Source: an uncultured Bacilli bacterium (GTDB lineage: Bacteria; Bacillota_I; Bacilli_A; RF39; UBA660). Taken from it: a stretch of DNA of 36,776 nucleotides. Numbering within the stretch: position 1 is the stretch's first letter; the number at the start of each line of letters is the position of its first letter. Under the pieces are notes generated by a model that did no database searches, was not told the origin of the DNA, and worked only from the letters and a program-made list of their open reading frames with translations. Location: NCBI GenBank assembly GCA_934101275.1, contig CAKOQM010000007.1, forward strand, positions 1 through 36,776, in the 5' to 3' direction. A program made the position numbers and the translations under genes. Of the stretch, positions 1 to 7,542 are shown piece after piece.

Positions 1-214
1 TCGAGCTACCGAACTAAAAGAAGCGAATGATGCTGGTTTAGCTGCTGGTATTGATATTGGTAAGTCTGAAGGAAAAGTCTTAGGAAAAGAAGAAGGTAAA
101 AAAGAAGAACGTCTTCATATTGCCAAAGAACTTTTGAAACTAGGATTTAAACCCGAAGAAATTGCTATGGCAACAAAGCTTACCCAAGAAGAAATGGAAA
201 AAATAATGAATTAA
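1..214 (+). CDS. C-terminal end of Rpn-type (PD-(D/E)XK) nuclease/transposase, partial
   Basis: An open frame enters from the left edge (frame starting at base 2) and ends at TAA 212-214, giving about 70 residues. The visible part has the Gly/Lys/Glu-rich stretch (IGKSEGKVLGKEEGKKEER) followed by an amphipathic segment with LLKLGFKPEEIAMATKLT and EEMEKI. This is the usual C-terminus of the Rpn/PD-(D/E)XK nuclease family transposases (recombination-promoting nucleases), in which a repetitive charged hinge precedes a short helical tail ending in a phrase like 'EEIxxATGLSxEEIxxL'. The catalytic domain lies outside the window, so activity cannot be judged. It converges on the DUF362 gene across a shared hairpin terminator. 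Confidence 0.7.
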   Translation, partial: RATELKEANDAGLAAGIDIGKSEGKVLGKEEGKKEERLHIAKELLKLGFKPEEIAMATKLTQEEMEKIMN

Positions 215-229
215 ATAGTGAATAAAATT

Positions 230-264
230 AAGAGTCGTTTAAAATGCTAAACGACTCTTTCTTT
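230..264. terminator. Bidirectional rho-independent terminator
   Basis: A perfect 11-bp stem (AAGAGTCGTTT at 230-240 with AAACGACTCTT at 249-259) encloses an 8-nt loop and is followed by a T-rich run on the plus strand. On the minus strand, where the stem mirrors, an A/T-rich tail also follows. It sits between the convergent nuclease gene and the DUF362 gene and probably serves both. Confidence 0.85.
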
Positions 265-1134
265 TTAATCCATACTTATAAGTTCGTAATCTGTTGTGCC
301 AAAACCATGTTTTAAAGCTGTATCGATAGTATGGAAACCATTTCTCGAATTTACTCTTTCCATAAAATGAGATACACCTTCATCTTTAGATGCGGCAACA
401 AGGTCTAAACAAGCTTTATCAATAGCAATTGGGTCCGTACTAATTAAAACGCCAATGTCTTTTAGACAAGGGTCTTCTGCAACTGCACAGCAATCACAAT
501 CGACACTCATATTTTTCATAACATTTAAATAAACAACATGCCCCTTAAATTTACTGTGAACTGCATAAGCAGCATCTGCCATACTCTCTAAAAAATCATC
601 ATGTAAAGCTGTCCAAATTTTATCAGGTTCCCCTGCTCCGTGAATATAAGCTTTACCATAACTAGAGGCAATACCAATAGAAAGTTGTTTTAAGGCTCCT
701 CCATAACCACCCATTGGGTGTCCTTTAAAATGAGATAAAACAAGCATAGAGTCGTAGTTCTCTATATTTTTGCCAACATAATCTTTTTTTATTTTAAAAC
801 CATGAGGAATAGAAAGTTCCACATCAGGACCGGTAGCATCTAATAAATCAACCTTAAAGTATTTACTCCAGCCATGTTTTTCTAATAATTTTTCGTGTTT
901 TTCGGTCGTATTACGTGCCCCATCATAGGCCGTGTTACACTCAACTACCGTTCCATTCACATGTTCGATAATGGGTTTTAAAAATTCTGGGCGTAAATAA
1001 TTTTGATTGCCCTCTTCCCCTGAATGAAGTTTTACAGCCACATTACCGTCTAGTTTAACGCCTAAGGTATCATAAAGTCTGACTAAACTCTCTGGTGTAA
1101 TTTCCTTCGTAAAATAAACTTTGGCTTTTTCCAT
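265..1134 (-). CDS. DUF362 domain-containing protein
   Basis: The 289-residue protein matches the DUF362 family over its whole length. Landmarks are VAVKLHSGEEGNQNYLRPEF near residues 32-51, VVECNTAYDGARN near 63-75, the central FKGHPMGGYGGALKQLSIGIAS (about 136-157), and a cysteine-rich CDCC motif near 213-216 followed by AVAEDPCLKDIGVLISTDPIAIDKACLD. DUF362 proteins are often found with ferredoxin domains, but none is fused here. The CDCC and the DPC cysteines could ligate a metal or cluster; this is inference. The start ATG is preceded by an AAAGGA-like site and a good promoter at 1169-1197. It has no signal peptide, so it is presumably cytoplasmic. The biochemical role of the family is not well defined. 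Confidence 0.85.
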   Translation of the reverse strand: MEKAKVYFTKEITPESLVRLYDTLGVKLDGNVAVKLHSGEEGNQNYLRPEFLKPIIEHVNGTVVECNTAYDGARNTTEKHEKLLEKHGWSKYFKVDLLDATGPDVELSIPHGFKIKKDYVGKNIENYDSMLVLSHFKGHPMGGYGGALKQLSIGIASSYGKAYIHGAGEPDKIWTALHDDFLESMADAAYAVHSKFKGHVVYLNVMKNMSVDCDCCAVAEDPCLKDIGVLISTDPIAIDKACLDLVAASKDEGVSHFMERVNSRNGFHTIDTALKHGFGTTDYELISMD

Positions 1135-1168
1135 ATTATTATATCTATCCTTTCTTATTTACATAACT

Positions 1169-1197
1169 ATCATAAAATGTTTTTGCATTTCATGCAA
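1169..1197 (-). promoter_or_regulatory. Sigma-A-type promoter of the DUF362 gene
   Basis: On the minus strand TTGCAT (1192-1197) and TATGAT (1169-1174) are separated by exactly 17 nt. The -35 element is part of a small palindrome, TTGCATGAAATGCAA, that could also form a hairpin just after the flavodoxin stop codon. Confidence 0.5.
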
Positions 1198-1198
1198 G

Positions 1199-1672
1199 TT
1201 AAACATGTTCCAATTTTTGAAGTTCTTTTAAAATTTCCTCTTCATTTTGCCAAGTTTTGCCTTCAAAAACACAATTTAAACATCCTTTTACCTGACCTTT
1301 TAACAATTTTTTCATATCTTCAAACGTATGCCCAAGCCAGCCAGCATTGGTTGCAAAAAGATAAACTTCTTTGCCTTCCAAATGATTTTGATGTAAAAAT
1401 GTGTTGACGGGGCAACTCATCGTATACCACCAAACGGGCGAAAGAACGAAAATATGGTCAAAATCATTTAAAGATACCCCTAAAGTTTGCAATTCAGGTT
1501 GATTATCTTCCGTATTGGTATTTTCAAGCTCGTTTACCAAAGCGTCATAATTTTTGGTATAATCTTCTTTTAAGACTAAAGGACAGAGTTTTCCTTGTGT
1601 CATTTCAGCTAACTTACTAGCCACCTTTTTTGTATTTCCTATATAGGAATAATAAACAATTAAATTTTTTAT
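1199..1672 (-). CDS. Flavodoxin-family protein, apparent ATA start
   Basis: The conserved flavodoxin N-terminus KNLIVYYSYIGNTKKVASKL (FMN phosphate-binding loop S-x-x-GNT) is read in frame upstream of the first conventional start (GTG at 1622-1624). It is preceded by the Shine-Dalgarno AAAGGAG. The only codon correctly placed after that site is ATA at 1670-1672, giving 157 residues. Starting at the GTG would remove the FMN loop. Downstream, FVLSPVWWYTMSCPVNTFL and FATNAGWLGHTFEDMKKLL match the flavodoxin fold. The ATA overlaps the TAA stop of the MerR pseudogene as ATAA, where an ATGA start-stop overlap would be expected, so a single G-to-A change in the start codon is the simple explanation. 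Translation may therefore be weak, or the gene may be losing function. Confidence 0.7.
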   Translation of the reverse strand: MKNLIVYYSYIGNTKKVASKLAEMTQGKLCPLVLKEDYTKNYDALVNELENTNTEDNQPELQTLGVSLNDFDHIFVLSPVWWYTMSCPVNTFLHQNHLEGKEVYLFATNAGWLGHTFEDMKKLLKGQVKGCLNCVFEGKTWQNEEEILKELQKLEHV

Positions 1673-2047
1673 ACCTTCTCCTTTAATAATTCTTCAAGTT
1701 TATCTTGTTCATATAATTCAATTTTATGAGTTAAATATTTTTTAGCTTCTTGCATATCGCTAATTTTTTCTTCTAAGTTTTTTAATTCCTTTTTTTAAAA
1801 GTTTTAAACGTTCATTTTTTGTTTTATCACCTTGTTCATAAAGAAATATATATTCTTTTAACGTTTTAATAGAAATTTTAGCTTTACGCATACAAAGAAT
1901 AAATTCTAAACGTTTTAAATCTTTATCTTCATAAATTCAATGATCACTTTTGTTTTTCTTAATGGGTCCGATTAAGCCCTCTTTTTCATAATAATGTAAC
2001 GTGTAATTAGAAACATGATATTTAAGACAAACTTCTTTACTCTCCAC
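1669..2047 (-). pseudogene. MerR-family transcriptional regulator, broken by nonsense codon and frameshift
   Basis: Starting at GTG 2045-2047 (site GAAGGTG upstream), the frame reads a MerR helix-turn-helix (KEVCLKYHVSNYTLHYYEKEGLI) and the conserved DLKRLEFILCMRKAKISI block. An in-frame TGA at 1937-1939 falls in the linker before DLKRL. A 7-A run on the coding strand (1790-1796) carries one extra base: removing it restores KELKNLEEKISDMQEAKKYL and the coiled-coil tail to TAA at 1669-1671. Intact homologues are about 125 residues, so two lesions inactivate an otherwise complete gene. It was evidently co-transcribed with the flavodoxin it precedes. Confidence 0.8.
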
Positions 2048-2067
2048 TTTTTCACCTTCTTTTGCTT

Positions 2068-2098
2068 ATTATATAACTTAGAGTGAACTCCAAGTCAA
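2068..2098 (-). promoter_or_regulatory. MerR-type promoter with 19-bp spacer and operator dyad
   Basis: On the minus strand, TTGACT (2093-2098) and TATAAT (2068-2073) are separated by 19 nt. This long spacer is characteristic of promoters controlled by MerR-family proteins through DNA untwisting. The spacer carries an 18-bp imperfect palindrome, CTTGGAGTTCACTCTAAG (2077-2094), of the kind bound by MerR regulators of the redox/aldehyde-responsive type. It lies just upstream of the broken MerR gene and its flavodoxin, implying an autoregulated operon. Confidence 0.8.
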
Positions 2099-2102
2099 GA
2101 AT

Positions 2103-2152
2103 AAAAAAAGTACTATAAAGACACTTCTTATAAATTATCTTTTACAGTACTT
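2103..2152 (-). terminator. Terminator of the toxin-antitoxin operon
   Basis: The minus strand forms a long stem (AAGTACTGTAAAAGA at 2138-2152 with TCTTTATAGTACTT at 2108-2121) followed by a run of seven T. The stop codon of the antitoxin gene lies inside the stem. Confidence 0.75.
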
Positions 2153-2894
2153 CAAATTTATGAAACCTAATAATAGTGGCATCTTTTATTTCTTCATTTG
2201 TCTTATTTCCTGCACCGGAATGTTGCCATGGAGATTTTTCGTGATGTGTCAAACCCACCAAATCTGCCGCAGATAAATTTGCATAACTATCTAAGGTTTT
2301 ATCAATACTTATTATCTTGTTTAAACCATCTTTAGAGGCTAAAATTCGGCTTCTAATTGGCATTTTTTTTGCTACTTCACTATAAGTTTCAGTATCATCT
2401 TCGCAATCTAAGAAGCCTGAGCCACTTTTTTTATACTTCTCATAAACAGACATAATTACCGGCCCTAATCTATAGGCATATATCATATCTTCAAACAACT
2501 TTTCGTGATATTCACATAAATAATCGGCATAACACATGTATACTAATTTTTGAAGTTTTAAATGTGAACAAGGAACTTTTGTCAAAATATATTTAGCAAT
2601 ATCAATTCCTTTTAAGGATAAATCTTTTGATATTAAATCGACAAACTCTTCCTTTGAAGATAATACTTTAACGTTTTTAAAAAATTGATCAAATTCTACC
2701 ACTTTATCCCAACCCATTTCTTCTGTTTGAATAAAATGTGTAGATATAGAAACATCTTTACCACATTTTTCGTAAATAAAATCAATGTCTTTTTGTATTA
2801 CGTCCATTTGAAGTATATCTTTATCGTAGTAATCTAGCGCTATTCTTTGACCAATAGAATAGGCACTTGCCATTACTATTAAATGCTTTATCAT
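2142..2894 (-). CDS. Panacea-domain (DUF4065/SocA-like) antitoxin
   Basis: The 250-residue protein contains a Panacea (DUF4065) domain in its C-terminal 160 residues: KLQKLVYMCYADYLCEYHEK, then AYRLGPVIMSVYEKYKKSG, and near the end LSAADLVGLTHHEKSPWQ. An N-terminal extension of about 100 residues has no family I recognise. The upstream ATG at 2907-2909 contains the Shine-Dalgarno (GGAGGTGA) inside its own codons, so the ATG at 2892-2894 is preferred. Panacea domains are established antitoxin domains paired with many toxin types, including toxSAS alarmone synthetases. The gene directly upstream is a broken toxSAS, which fits that pairing. Established: domain and pairing. Inference: that it neutralises this particular toxin by direct binding. 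Confidence 0.85.
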   Translation of the reverse strand: MIKHLIVMASAYSIGQRIALDYYDKDILQMDVIQKDIDFIYEKCGKDVSISTHFIQTEEMGWDKVVEFDQFFKNVKVLSSKEEFVDLISKDLSLKGIDIAKYILTKVPCSHLKLQKLVYMCYADYLCEYHEKLFEDMIYAYRLGPVIMSVYEKYKKSGSGFLDCEDDTETYSEVAKKMPIRSRILASKDGLNKIISIDKTLDSYANLSAADLVGLTHHEKSPWQHSGAGNKTNEEIKDATIIRFHKFEVL

Positions 2895-2911
2895 AGCATT
2901 CACCTCCATTA

Positions 2912-3469
2912 TTATATATTCTCATTTTCCCACTTTGTATAATCCTGTTTATATAAAGCATGAGAAATTAAATTTGATTTTTCATGGTCACTGTCCCAAA
3001 TTTGCAGTTCCCATTGAAATTTATAATTATCATCATTTCCAAAATATATATGAACAGCATAATAATCTCCTCTTTTAGATTCAATACATTTCAACCCCTT
3101 AAAATACACATCAATATATTTTTTTATTTCATCAAAATTAATAGCAAAATCAACTATTATTCTTAGTCCGAAAATGTCATTTAGACATTTTTTTAAAGGT
3201 ATTCTTCCCTTTTCATGATTCATTTCATAATTTTGTATCTTATATTGTATAGAATTGTATGCTTTTACACGCGTATTAACATTACTTTTTAAATGTAAAT
3301 CTTGAATAGAAGTTACTACATCCGAAATATTATCATTAATAAATTTTCTATAATTTAGAACGAAGAGTAATAGTGATTCATCTTTATAAACATCATCAAC
3401 TTATTTCTTTTTAATATTTAATCTTCGGTAATCGCTTTCAGATATCCATTTATCATTAATAAAATTCAA
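2912..3469 (-). pseudogene. toxSAS-type small alarmone synthetase toxin with in-frame TAA
   Basis: Reading the minus strand from TTG 3467-3469 gives 186 codons ending at TAA 2912-2914, interrupted only by TAA at 3401-3403. The product has the RelA/SpoT synthetase motifs in order: TRVKAYNSIQYKIQNY (ATP-binding R/K), LNDIFGLRIIVD (D-x-x-G-x-R loop), GDYYAVHIYFG (guanosine-stacking Tyr), and WELQIWD (catalytic Glu in ExQ). No hydrolase domain is present. This is the single-domain layout of toxic small alarmone synthetases. An internal ATG at 3221-3223 could give a 103-residue C-terminal piece lacking the ATP-binding motif. No good ribosome site precedes the TTG, so the true N-terminus may also be lost. 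Its stop is 17 nt from the antitoxin start, typical of a TA operon. Confidence 0.75.
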
Positions 3470-3493
3470 AGTTCAATTACATTTTAAATGAAA

Positions 3494-3521
3494 AAAATAG
3501 ACCTTTCCTTCTATTTTTTTT
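3494..3521 (-). terminator. Terminator of the cyclophilin gene
   Basis: On the minus strand AAAAATAGA pairs with TCTATTTTT across the loop AGGAAAGG and is followed by more T. The gene's TAG stop is in the 5' arm. The stem is A/T-rich and moderately weak. Confidence 0.5.
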
Positions 3522-4152
3522 CTACATTAACAAAACGAACCGTCTTCATTTTTTCTGTTTTTAAAGGCTTGTCGTTACTATCGGTTTGAACTTTAGAAAT
3601 TCTTTCGACAACATCTAAACCAGCAATCGTTTTTCCAAAAGCCGCATAACTGCCATCTAGGCTAGAAACGGACTCATTGGTATCTGAACAAATGAAAAAT
3701 TGACTTGAAGCAGAATCCATGGCACTACTTCTTGCCATGGAAACAACACCTTTTTCATGTTTCAAATCATTTTGAACACCATTTTTAGAAAATTCACCTT
3801 TAATAGTTGTATCACTGCCACCCGTTCCATTACCTAAAGGGTCACCCGTTTGAATCATAAATCCTTCAATAACTCGGTGAAAAGTTAAACCATCATAGAA
3901 CTTATCTTTGACAAGATTTTGAAAATTTTCTACCGTGATAGGAGCGATGTCAGGATAAAGTTCTAATAAAATCACTTCATCTTTACCCGTTACAATCTTA
4001 ACATAATTCGTCACTTCTTCCGTTTCTTCGTAAGAATAGCCCTCTAGGGTTCCTTTTGTCAAATCCTTTTTTTCACATCCGGCCGTCATAAAAACAAAAA
4101 CGGCAATAATTAATAATACCAAACAAATACGACTACGATTTACGTTTTCCAT
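3511..4152 (-). CDS. Lipoprotein cyclophilin-type peptidyl-prolyl isomerase
   Basis: The chosen ATG (4150-4152) gives 213 residues. It is preferred over an in-frame TTG 36 bases upstream because that TTG lies in the -10 region of the promoter. The N-terminus has a basic start, a hydrophobic segment (CLVLLIIAVFVFM) and the lipobox TAGC, predicting a lipid-anchored protein on the outer face of the membrane. The mature part is a cyclophilin domain: ITVENFQNLV, FHRVIEGFMIQTGDP (catalytic Arg), GVVSMARS, SQFFI, and DGSYAAFGKTIAGLDVV. Members accelerate proline isomerisation of secreted or surface proteins. It is divergently transcribed from the polymerase gene. Confidence 0.92.
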   Translation of the reverse strand: MENVNRSRICLVLLIIAVFVFMTAGCEKKDLTKGTLEGYSYEETEEVTNYVKIVTGKDEVILLELYPDIAPITVENFQNLVKDKFYDGLTFHRVIEGFMIQTGDPLGNGTGGSDTTIKGEFSKNGVQNDLKHEKGVVSMARSSAMDSASSQFFICSDTNESVSSLDGSYAAFGKTIAGLDVVERISKVQTDSNDKPLKTEKMKTVRFVNVEKK

Positions 4153-4178
4153 CTTTTCACTTTCCTTCAACTTTTTCC

Positions 4179-4207
4179 ATTCTATCAAAAAGAACTTAAC
4201 TTTTCAA
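4179..4207 (-). promoter_or_regulatory. Promoter of the cyclophilin gene
   Basis: Minus-strand TTGAAA (4202-4207) and TAGAAT (4179-4184) are 17 nt apart, about 27 bases upstream of the preferred ATG. Confidence 0.55.
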
Positions 4208-4248
4208 TTAAAAACGATTCATACGACTTTAATTGCCAAAAATATCCA

Positions 4249-4277
4249 TTGTTATCGTTTCGTCAAAATTTTATAAT
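4249..4277 (+). promoter_or_regulatory. Promoter of the Y-family polymerase operon
   Basis: TTGTTA (4249-4254) and TATAAT (4272-4277) are 17 nt apart, 34 bases upstream of the ATG. I see no canonical LexA box (CGAAC-N4-GTTCG) around it, so SOS control is not evident from the sequence. Confidence 0.6.
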
Positions 4278-4310
4278 ACAAACAAATGTTTTAAAAGGAG
4301 GAAGGTTAAG

Positions 4311-5555
4311 ATGCCAGAAAGAAAAATATTATGTATTGATTTAAAATCATTCTTTGCCTTTGTAGAATGTGTAGACCGAGGATTAGACGCCTTTAAAACC
4401 CCGCTTGTCGTAGCCAGCAAATCACAAGGCAACAAAGCCATGTCTCTTGCAGTCACGCCTTATTTAAAGAAAAAAGGGTTAAAAGGAAGAATGCGGCTTT
4501 ATGATATTCCCTCTTCTATTTCCTATTTTGTTGTAAATCCAAGGATGAAGCGTTATGTCGAAGTATCTCAAAAAATTGTTAATCTTTATTTAGATTATGT
4601 TAGTGAGGAAGATTTACATATTTATTCTATTGATGAATGTTTTTTAGATGTAACCGATTACTTAACCTACTACCATAAAACGAAAACCGAACTTGCCCAA
4701 GATATTTTAAAAAATATTCAGACTAAAACAGGTCTTGTAGCCACTTGTGGTATTGGCCCTAATATGCTTTTAGCAAAACTCGCTATGGATTTAGAAGCCA
4801 AAAAAAGTAAAAGTAATATGGCCTACTGGACATATCAAGATATTTCCACAAAGTTATGGCCTATTAAAGACTTGTCCAGTTTTTGGCAAATCGGGCATCG
4901 TTTAGAAAAAAGACTATTAAATATGAACATTCACTCGCTTTATGATTTAGCTCATACGCCTAAAGAAAGATTAGAAAAAAATTTGGGAAAAGTGGGACTT
5001 CTTTTACAGGAACATGCGAATGGTTATGATAATACCATCATTAAAGAAATAAAGGAAAGTCCCCAAAAATCAATTGGCCATAGCCAAGTTCTTTATGAAG
5101 ATTACTATAACGAAGAATGTCTTTTAATTATCAAAGAAATGCTTAGTCATTTGGGTAAAACGCTTCGTTTAAAATCCTTAGAGTGTCAAAGTATATCCTT
5201 ATTTTGTGCCTATTCTAAAGTGATTGGAAAAACTTTTAACCGTCATCTTATTCTAGATAATACCACCGACAATGAAGAGATTTTATTTTTAAATTTCAAA
5301 AGTCTATTTCTTAAATTTTATGAAGAAGATTTACCCGTGCGTAAAATAGGCATCAGCCTGGGCAGGTTAAAAATGAAAATGGGTATTCAACTAGATTTAT
5401 TTTATGAAAACAAAGTTCAAGATGAAAAAATGAAAAATGTAATGGATAGCATTCAGGAAAAATTTGGCAAAAATAGTCTTCTTTATGCCACAAGCTTGCT
5501 TTCCTATTCGAATGAAAAAGAGCAAAACGAAAAGTTAGGAGGTCATCATGTCTAA
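4311..5555 (+). CDS. Y-family DNA polymerase (UmuC/DinB-like, UvrX/YqjW type)
   Basis: The ATG at 4311 follows an excellent AAGGAGG site; 26 extra codons open upstream are in the promoter and are rejected. The 414-residue protein has the Y-family palm with LCIDLKSFFAFVEC (first catalytic Asp; an aromatic steric gate in SFFAFVE), IYSIDECFLDVTDYL (the SIDE(C/A)-F-D catalytic carboxylates) and ATCGIGPNMLLAKLAMD, followed by helix-hairpin-helix and little-finger regions. It lies in the UvrX/YqjW subgroup of translesion polymerases, which in Firmicutes are followed by a YolD-like gene, as here (8-nt overlap, ATG inside the end of this gene). The role is lesion bypass and mutagenesis. Confidence 0.92.
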   Translation: MPERKILCIDLKSFFAFVECVDRGLDAFKTPLVVASKSQGNKAMSLAVTPYLKKKGLKGRMRLYDIPSSISYFVVNPRMKRYVEVSQKIVNLYLDYVSEEDLHIYSIDECFLDVTDYLTYYHKTKTELAQDILKNIQTKTGLVATCGIGPNMLLAKLAMDLEAKKSKSNMAYWTYQDISTKLWPIKDLSSFWQIGHRLEKRLLNMNIHSLYDLAHTPKERLEKNLGKVGLLLQEHANGYDNTIIKEIKESPQKSIGHSQVLYEDYYNEECLLIIKEMLSHLGKTLRLKSLECQSISLFCAYSKVIGKTFNRHLILDNTTDNEEILFLNFKSLFLKFYEEDLPVRKIGISLGRLKMKMGIQLDLFYENKVQDEKMKNVMDSIQEKFGKNSLLYATSLLSYSNEKEQNEKLGGHHV

Positions 5556-5853
5556 ATTAGAAGAAACAAAGTGGCACGCCTTTGAATCCCTTTATAAAAC
5601 CCATGATTGTTTAAAAGAGTTAAATCACCAAAGAAGTTACCGAGAAAAACCTATTTTAAGTGAAGATGCAAAAGAAGAAATCGAAAATAAACTTTTAAAT
5701 TTTTTTCACAGTGGGGAGAAATTAACCCTTATCTTTTATAAAGCCGGTTATTTTTATCAAAAAAAAGGCACCATTATTAAATTAGCACCTCCTAAAATTA
5801 TTTTTAAAGACCAAACCTTTTTATATTTCAATCAAATTATGAAGATTTTATAA
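5548..5853 (+). CDS. YolD-like family protein
   Basis: The 101-residue protein starts within the 3' end of the polymerase gene (site AGGAGG, start ATG 5548). It has the YolD-like layout: a charged N-terminal helix, then a small beta-rich fold with LTLIFYKAGYFYQKKGTIIKL and IIFKDQTFLYFNQIMKI. YolD-like proteins are habitually encoded next to UvrX/YqjW polymerases and are thought to act as polymerase accessory proteins, though the mechanism is unproven. Its last 17 bases overlap the end of the convergent membrane-protein gene. Confidence 0.8.
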   Translation: MSKLEETKWHAFESLYKTHDCLKELNHQRSYREKPILSEDAKEEIENKLLNFFHSGEKLTLIFYKAGYFYQKKGTIIKLAPPKIIFKDQTFLYFNQIMKIL

Positions 5854-6817
5854 CGATTTTTTTATATTTGGTTTCATTTTCTTTATTAAATCCAACCAAG
5901 GCTTGAGGACAATTTTTGGCGATTGTTTTGAAAATTTCTTCATAAGAAGCTTTATTTTTCTTGCCTATCGCCGCCATGTAGGCAACGGATAAAGACTTAC
6001 CATTTGACATTTTTAAAATAATACTACGGGCGGTTTTAACGCCTTTTTGACGAATTTCATAACTATAAAGCCAAACAATATCTTGATAAGGAATGACTTT
6101 GATACTATGCGTTAAATCAATAATATTTTTATTTGTTAAATACAAATGTGCACTTTCATAGTATAAAGAAGTTTTATCATTCATTTCATCATCCAACTTT
6201 TTTATCTCTTCTTTAGAATATTTTTTTAAACTTTTTAAACAATTATGTTTCACAAAGAAAGAAACGATAAGACAAATAAAAGATAGTATTAGGAAGATAA
6301 CTTCGAAGGTTAAAACCGTTCCCATCGTCGTGGTTTTTTCACCCGTCAAATCAAGATAAACAGGATAAAAGCCATCGGTAAAATTATCTACGGCTAAATT
6401 AGCTTCTTTTAAAGTGTCCATGGCGAAGGAGGCAATATCTTTAGGAACAGAAGCCGTAACGCCATGAACCACTTTTGTGTTTTCTAGAGAAATACCATCA
6501 AACGAAGCTAAATCATTTTCGTTCATTTTAATAATAGCAAGTAAGTTTTGTTCTCTATCTCTTGTCGCGTACACCATATAAAAAGCACTGTTTTCATTTT
6601 CATAATAGGCAAAGTTAATCGGCGTTGTAAAAATTTCTAAAGAAGCTTTAACACCCGCCTTTGTTTTCTCGGTGAAAACTTCTTCTTTTTCATCGTCCAT
6701 AAAAAAACTTGATAATAAAATTAAAATAGCAAAGAAAAAAACAAAAGCCAAACTTAGCCAAACATTTCTTTTTTTCTTTTTTAACTCTTTTTTTATATTT
6801 TCATTTGTAAAATTCAT
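5837..6817 (-). CDS. Two-segment membrane protein with PH-like C-terminal domain
   Basis: The protein has 326 residues. A basic N-terminus precedes a transmembrane segment (about 21-41, LSLAFVFFFAILILLSSFF), then an extracellular domain of about 125 residues, a second segment (about 168-190, LTFEVIFLILSFICLIVSFFV), and a cytoplasmic domain. The last part (HLYLTNKNIIDL, VIPYQDIVWLYSYEIRQKG, SIILKMSNGKSLSVAYM) looks like a pleckstrin-homology-like fold as in bacterial PH/YdbT-type membrane proteins. It is the third gene of a LemA-TPM unit (14 nt after the TPM stop, site AAAGGAAAT), so it may work with them in the envelope. I cannot assign a function or a gene name. Confidence 0.7.
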   Translation of the reverse strand: MNFTNENIKKELKKKKRNVWLSLAFVFFFAILILLSSFFMDDEKEEVFTEKTKAGVKASLEIFTTPINFAYYENENSAFYMVYATRDREQNLLAIIKMNENDLASFDGISLENTKVVHGVTASVPKDIASFAMDTLKEANLAVDNFTDGFYPVYLDLTGEKTTTMGTVLTFEVIFLILSFICLIVSFFVKHNCLKSLKKYSKEEIKKLDDEMNDKTSLYYESAHLYLTNKNIIDLTHSIKVIPYQDIVWLYSYEIRQKGVKTARSIILKMSNGKSLSVAYMAAIGKKNKASYEEIFKTIAKNCPQALVGFNKENETKYKKIVIKSS

Positions 6818-6831
6818 TTTCTATTTCCTTT

Positions 6832-7542
6832 CTAAAAACCTCTGGAAGCTCCTCCTCCACCAGAAGAACCGCCGCCGCCAGTAAAACGAAAGCCCGAAGA
6901 ACCCCCTTTGTAACTACCTCCTCCTGTAAACCACCAAAAACCTCTTAAATGAAAGAGAAGATATAAAATAACAAAAAACATAAGAAGACTTAAAAGCATA
7001 TCAGAAAAACTTACTTCACTTTCTTTAGAAACTTCTTGTCCTTCCAAAGTAACATCATACTTTTTACATAAAATTTCGAGTACTTTATTGTAACCATTTT
7101 TAATACCTTCATCGTAATTATCTTCCTTTAGATAACTTATCATGTAATTATCTAAAATACGGCCAGCCATACCATCAGGAATATCCCCTTCTAAGCCATA
7201 ACCCACTTCAAGTCTCACTTTTCTTTCTTCTTTACTCATTAAAATAAGGATCCCATTATTAGAAGTTTTATCCCCGATACCAAAATGACGAAATAAAAGA
7301 TTCGCATACGTATCTATGTCACTTCCCTCTAAATCATTTACGGTGACAACCACCACTTGGGCTGTTGTTTTTTCCTCTAAAGAAGAAGACATCTTAATAA
7401 TATAGTTTTCTGTTTCTTCACTTAAGACATTGGCATAATCATTCACATAAAAGGCACTCGTTGGATTTACAAGAGCAAGCACATTTAAGGGTAAGATAAC
7501 GAAAAAAAGAAGACAAGCTCCTTTTTTAATCGAAGCTAACAT
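6832..7542 (-). CDS. TPM-domain protein (YgcG-like), membrane-anchored
   Basis: The start chosen is ATG 7540-7542, preceded by AAAGGATG at 8 nt. Alternative upstream starts lack a site and would overlap the LemA gene further. The 236-residue product has a signal sequence (CLLFFVILPLNVLA), then a TPM phosphatase-type domain: FYVNDYANVLS, EKTTAQVVVVTVNDLEG, FRHFGIGDKTSNNGILILMS, EERKVRLEVGYGLEG and the PDGMAGRIL turn. A transmembrane segment follows near residues 185-200, and then a Gly/Ser-rich tail ending GGGGSSGGGGASRGF, a hallmark of the YgcG subgroup. The start overlaps the end of lemA by 17 nt, the usual LemA-TPM pairing. Confidence 0.9.
   Translation of the reverse strand: MLASIKKGACLLFFVILPLNVLALVNPTSAFYVNDYANVLSEETENYIIKMSSSLEEKTTAQVVVVTVNDLEGSDIDTYANLLFRHFGIGDKTSNNGILILMSKEERKVRLEVGYGLEGDIPDGMAGRILDNYMISYLKEDNYDEGIKNGYNKVLEILCKKYDVTLEGQEVSKESEVSFSDMLLSLLMFFVILYLLFHLRGFWWFTGGGSYKGGSSGFRFTGGGGSSGGGGASRGF

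Noticed and set aside
1937..1939. Possible TGA-as-tryptophan (code 4) reading of the MerR gene
   Set aside because: Trp is encoded by TGG throughout, the 1,923-codon gene has no in-frame TGA, several genes end at TGA (for example 8958 and 10132), and the MerR gene also has a frameshift.
4210..4260. AAAACGAT/ATCGTTT pair upstream of the Y-family polymerase as an SOS box
   Set aside because: Spacing and sequence do not match the known Firmicute LexA operator, and the arms are about 40 bp apart.
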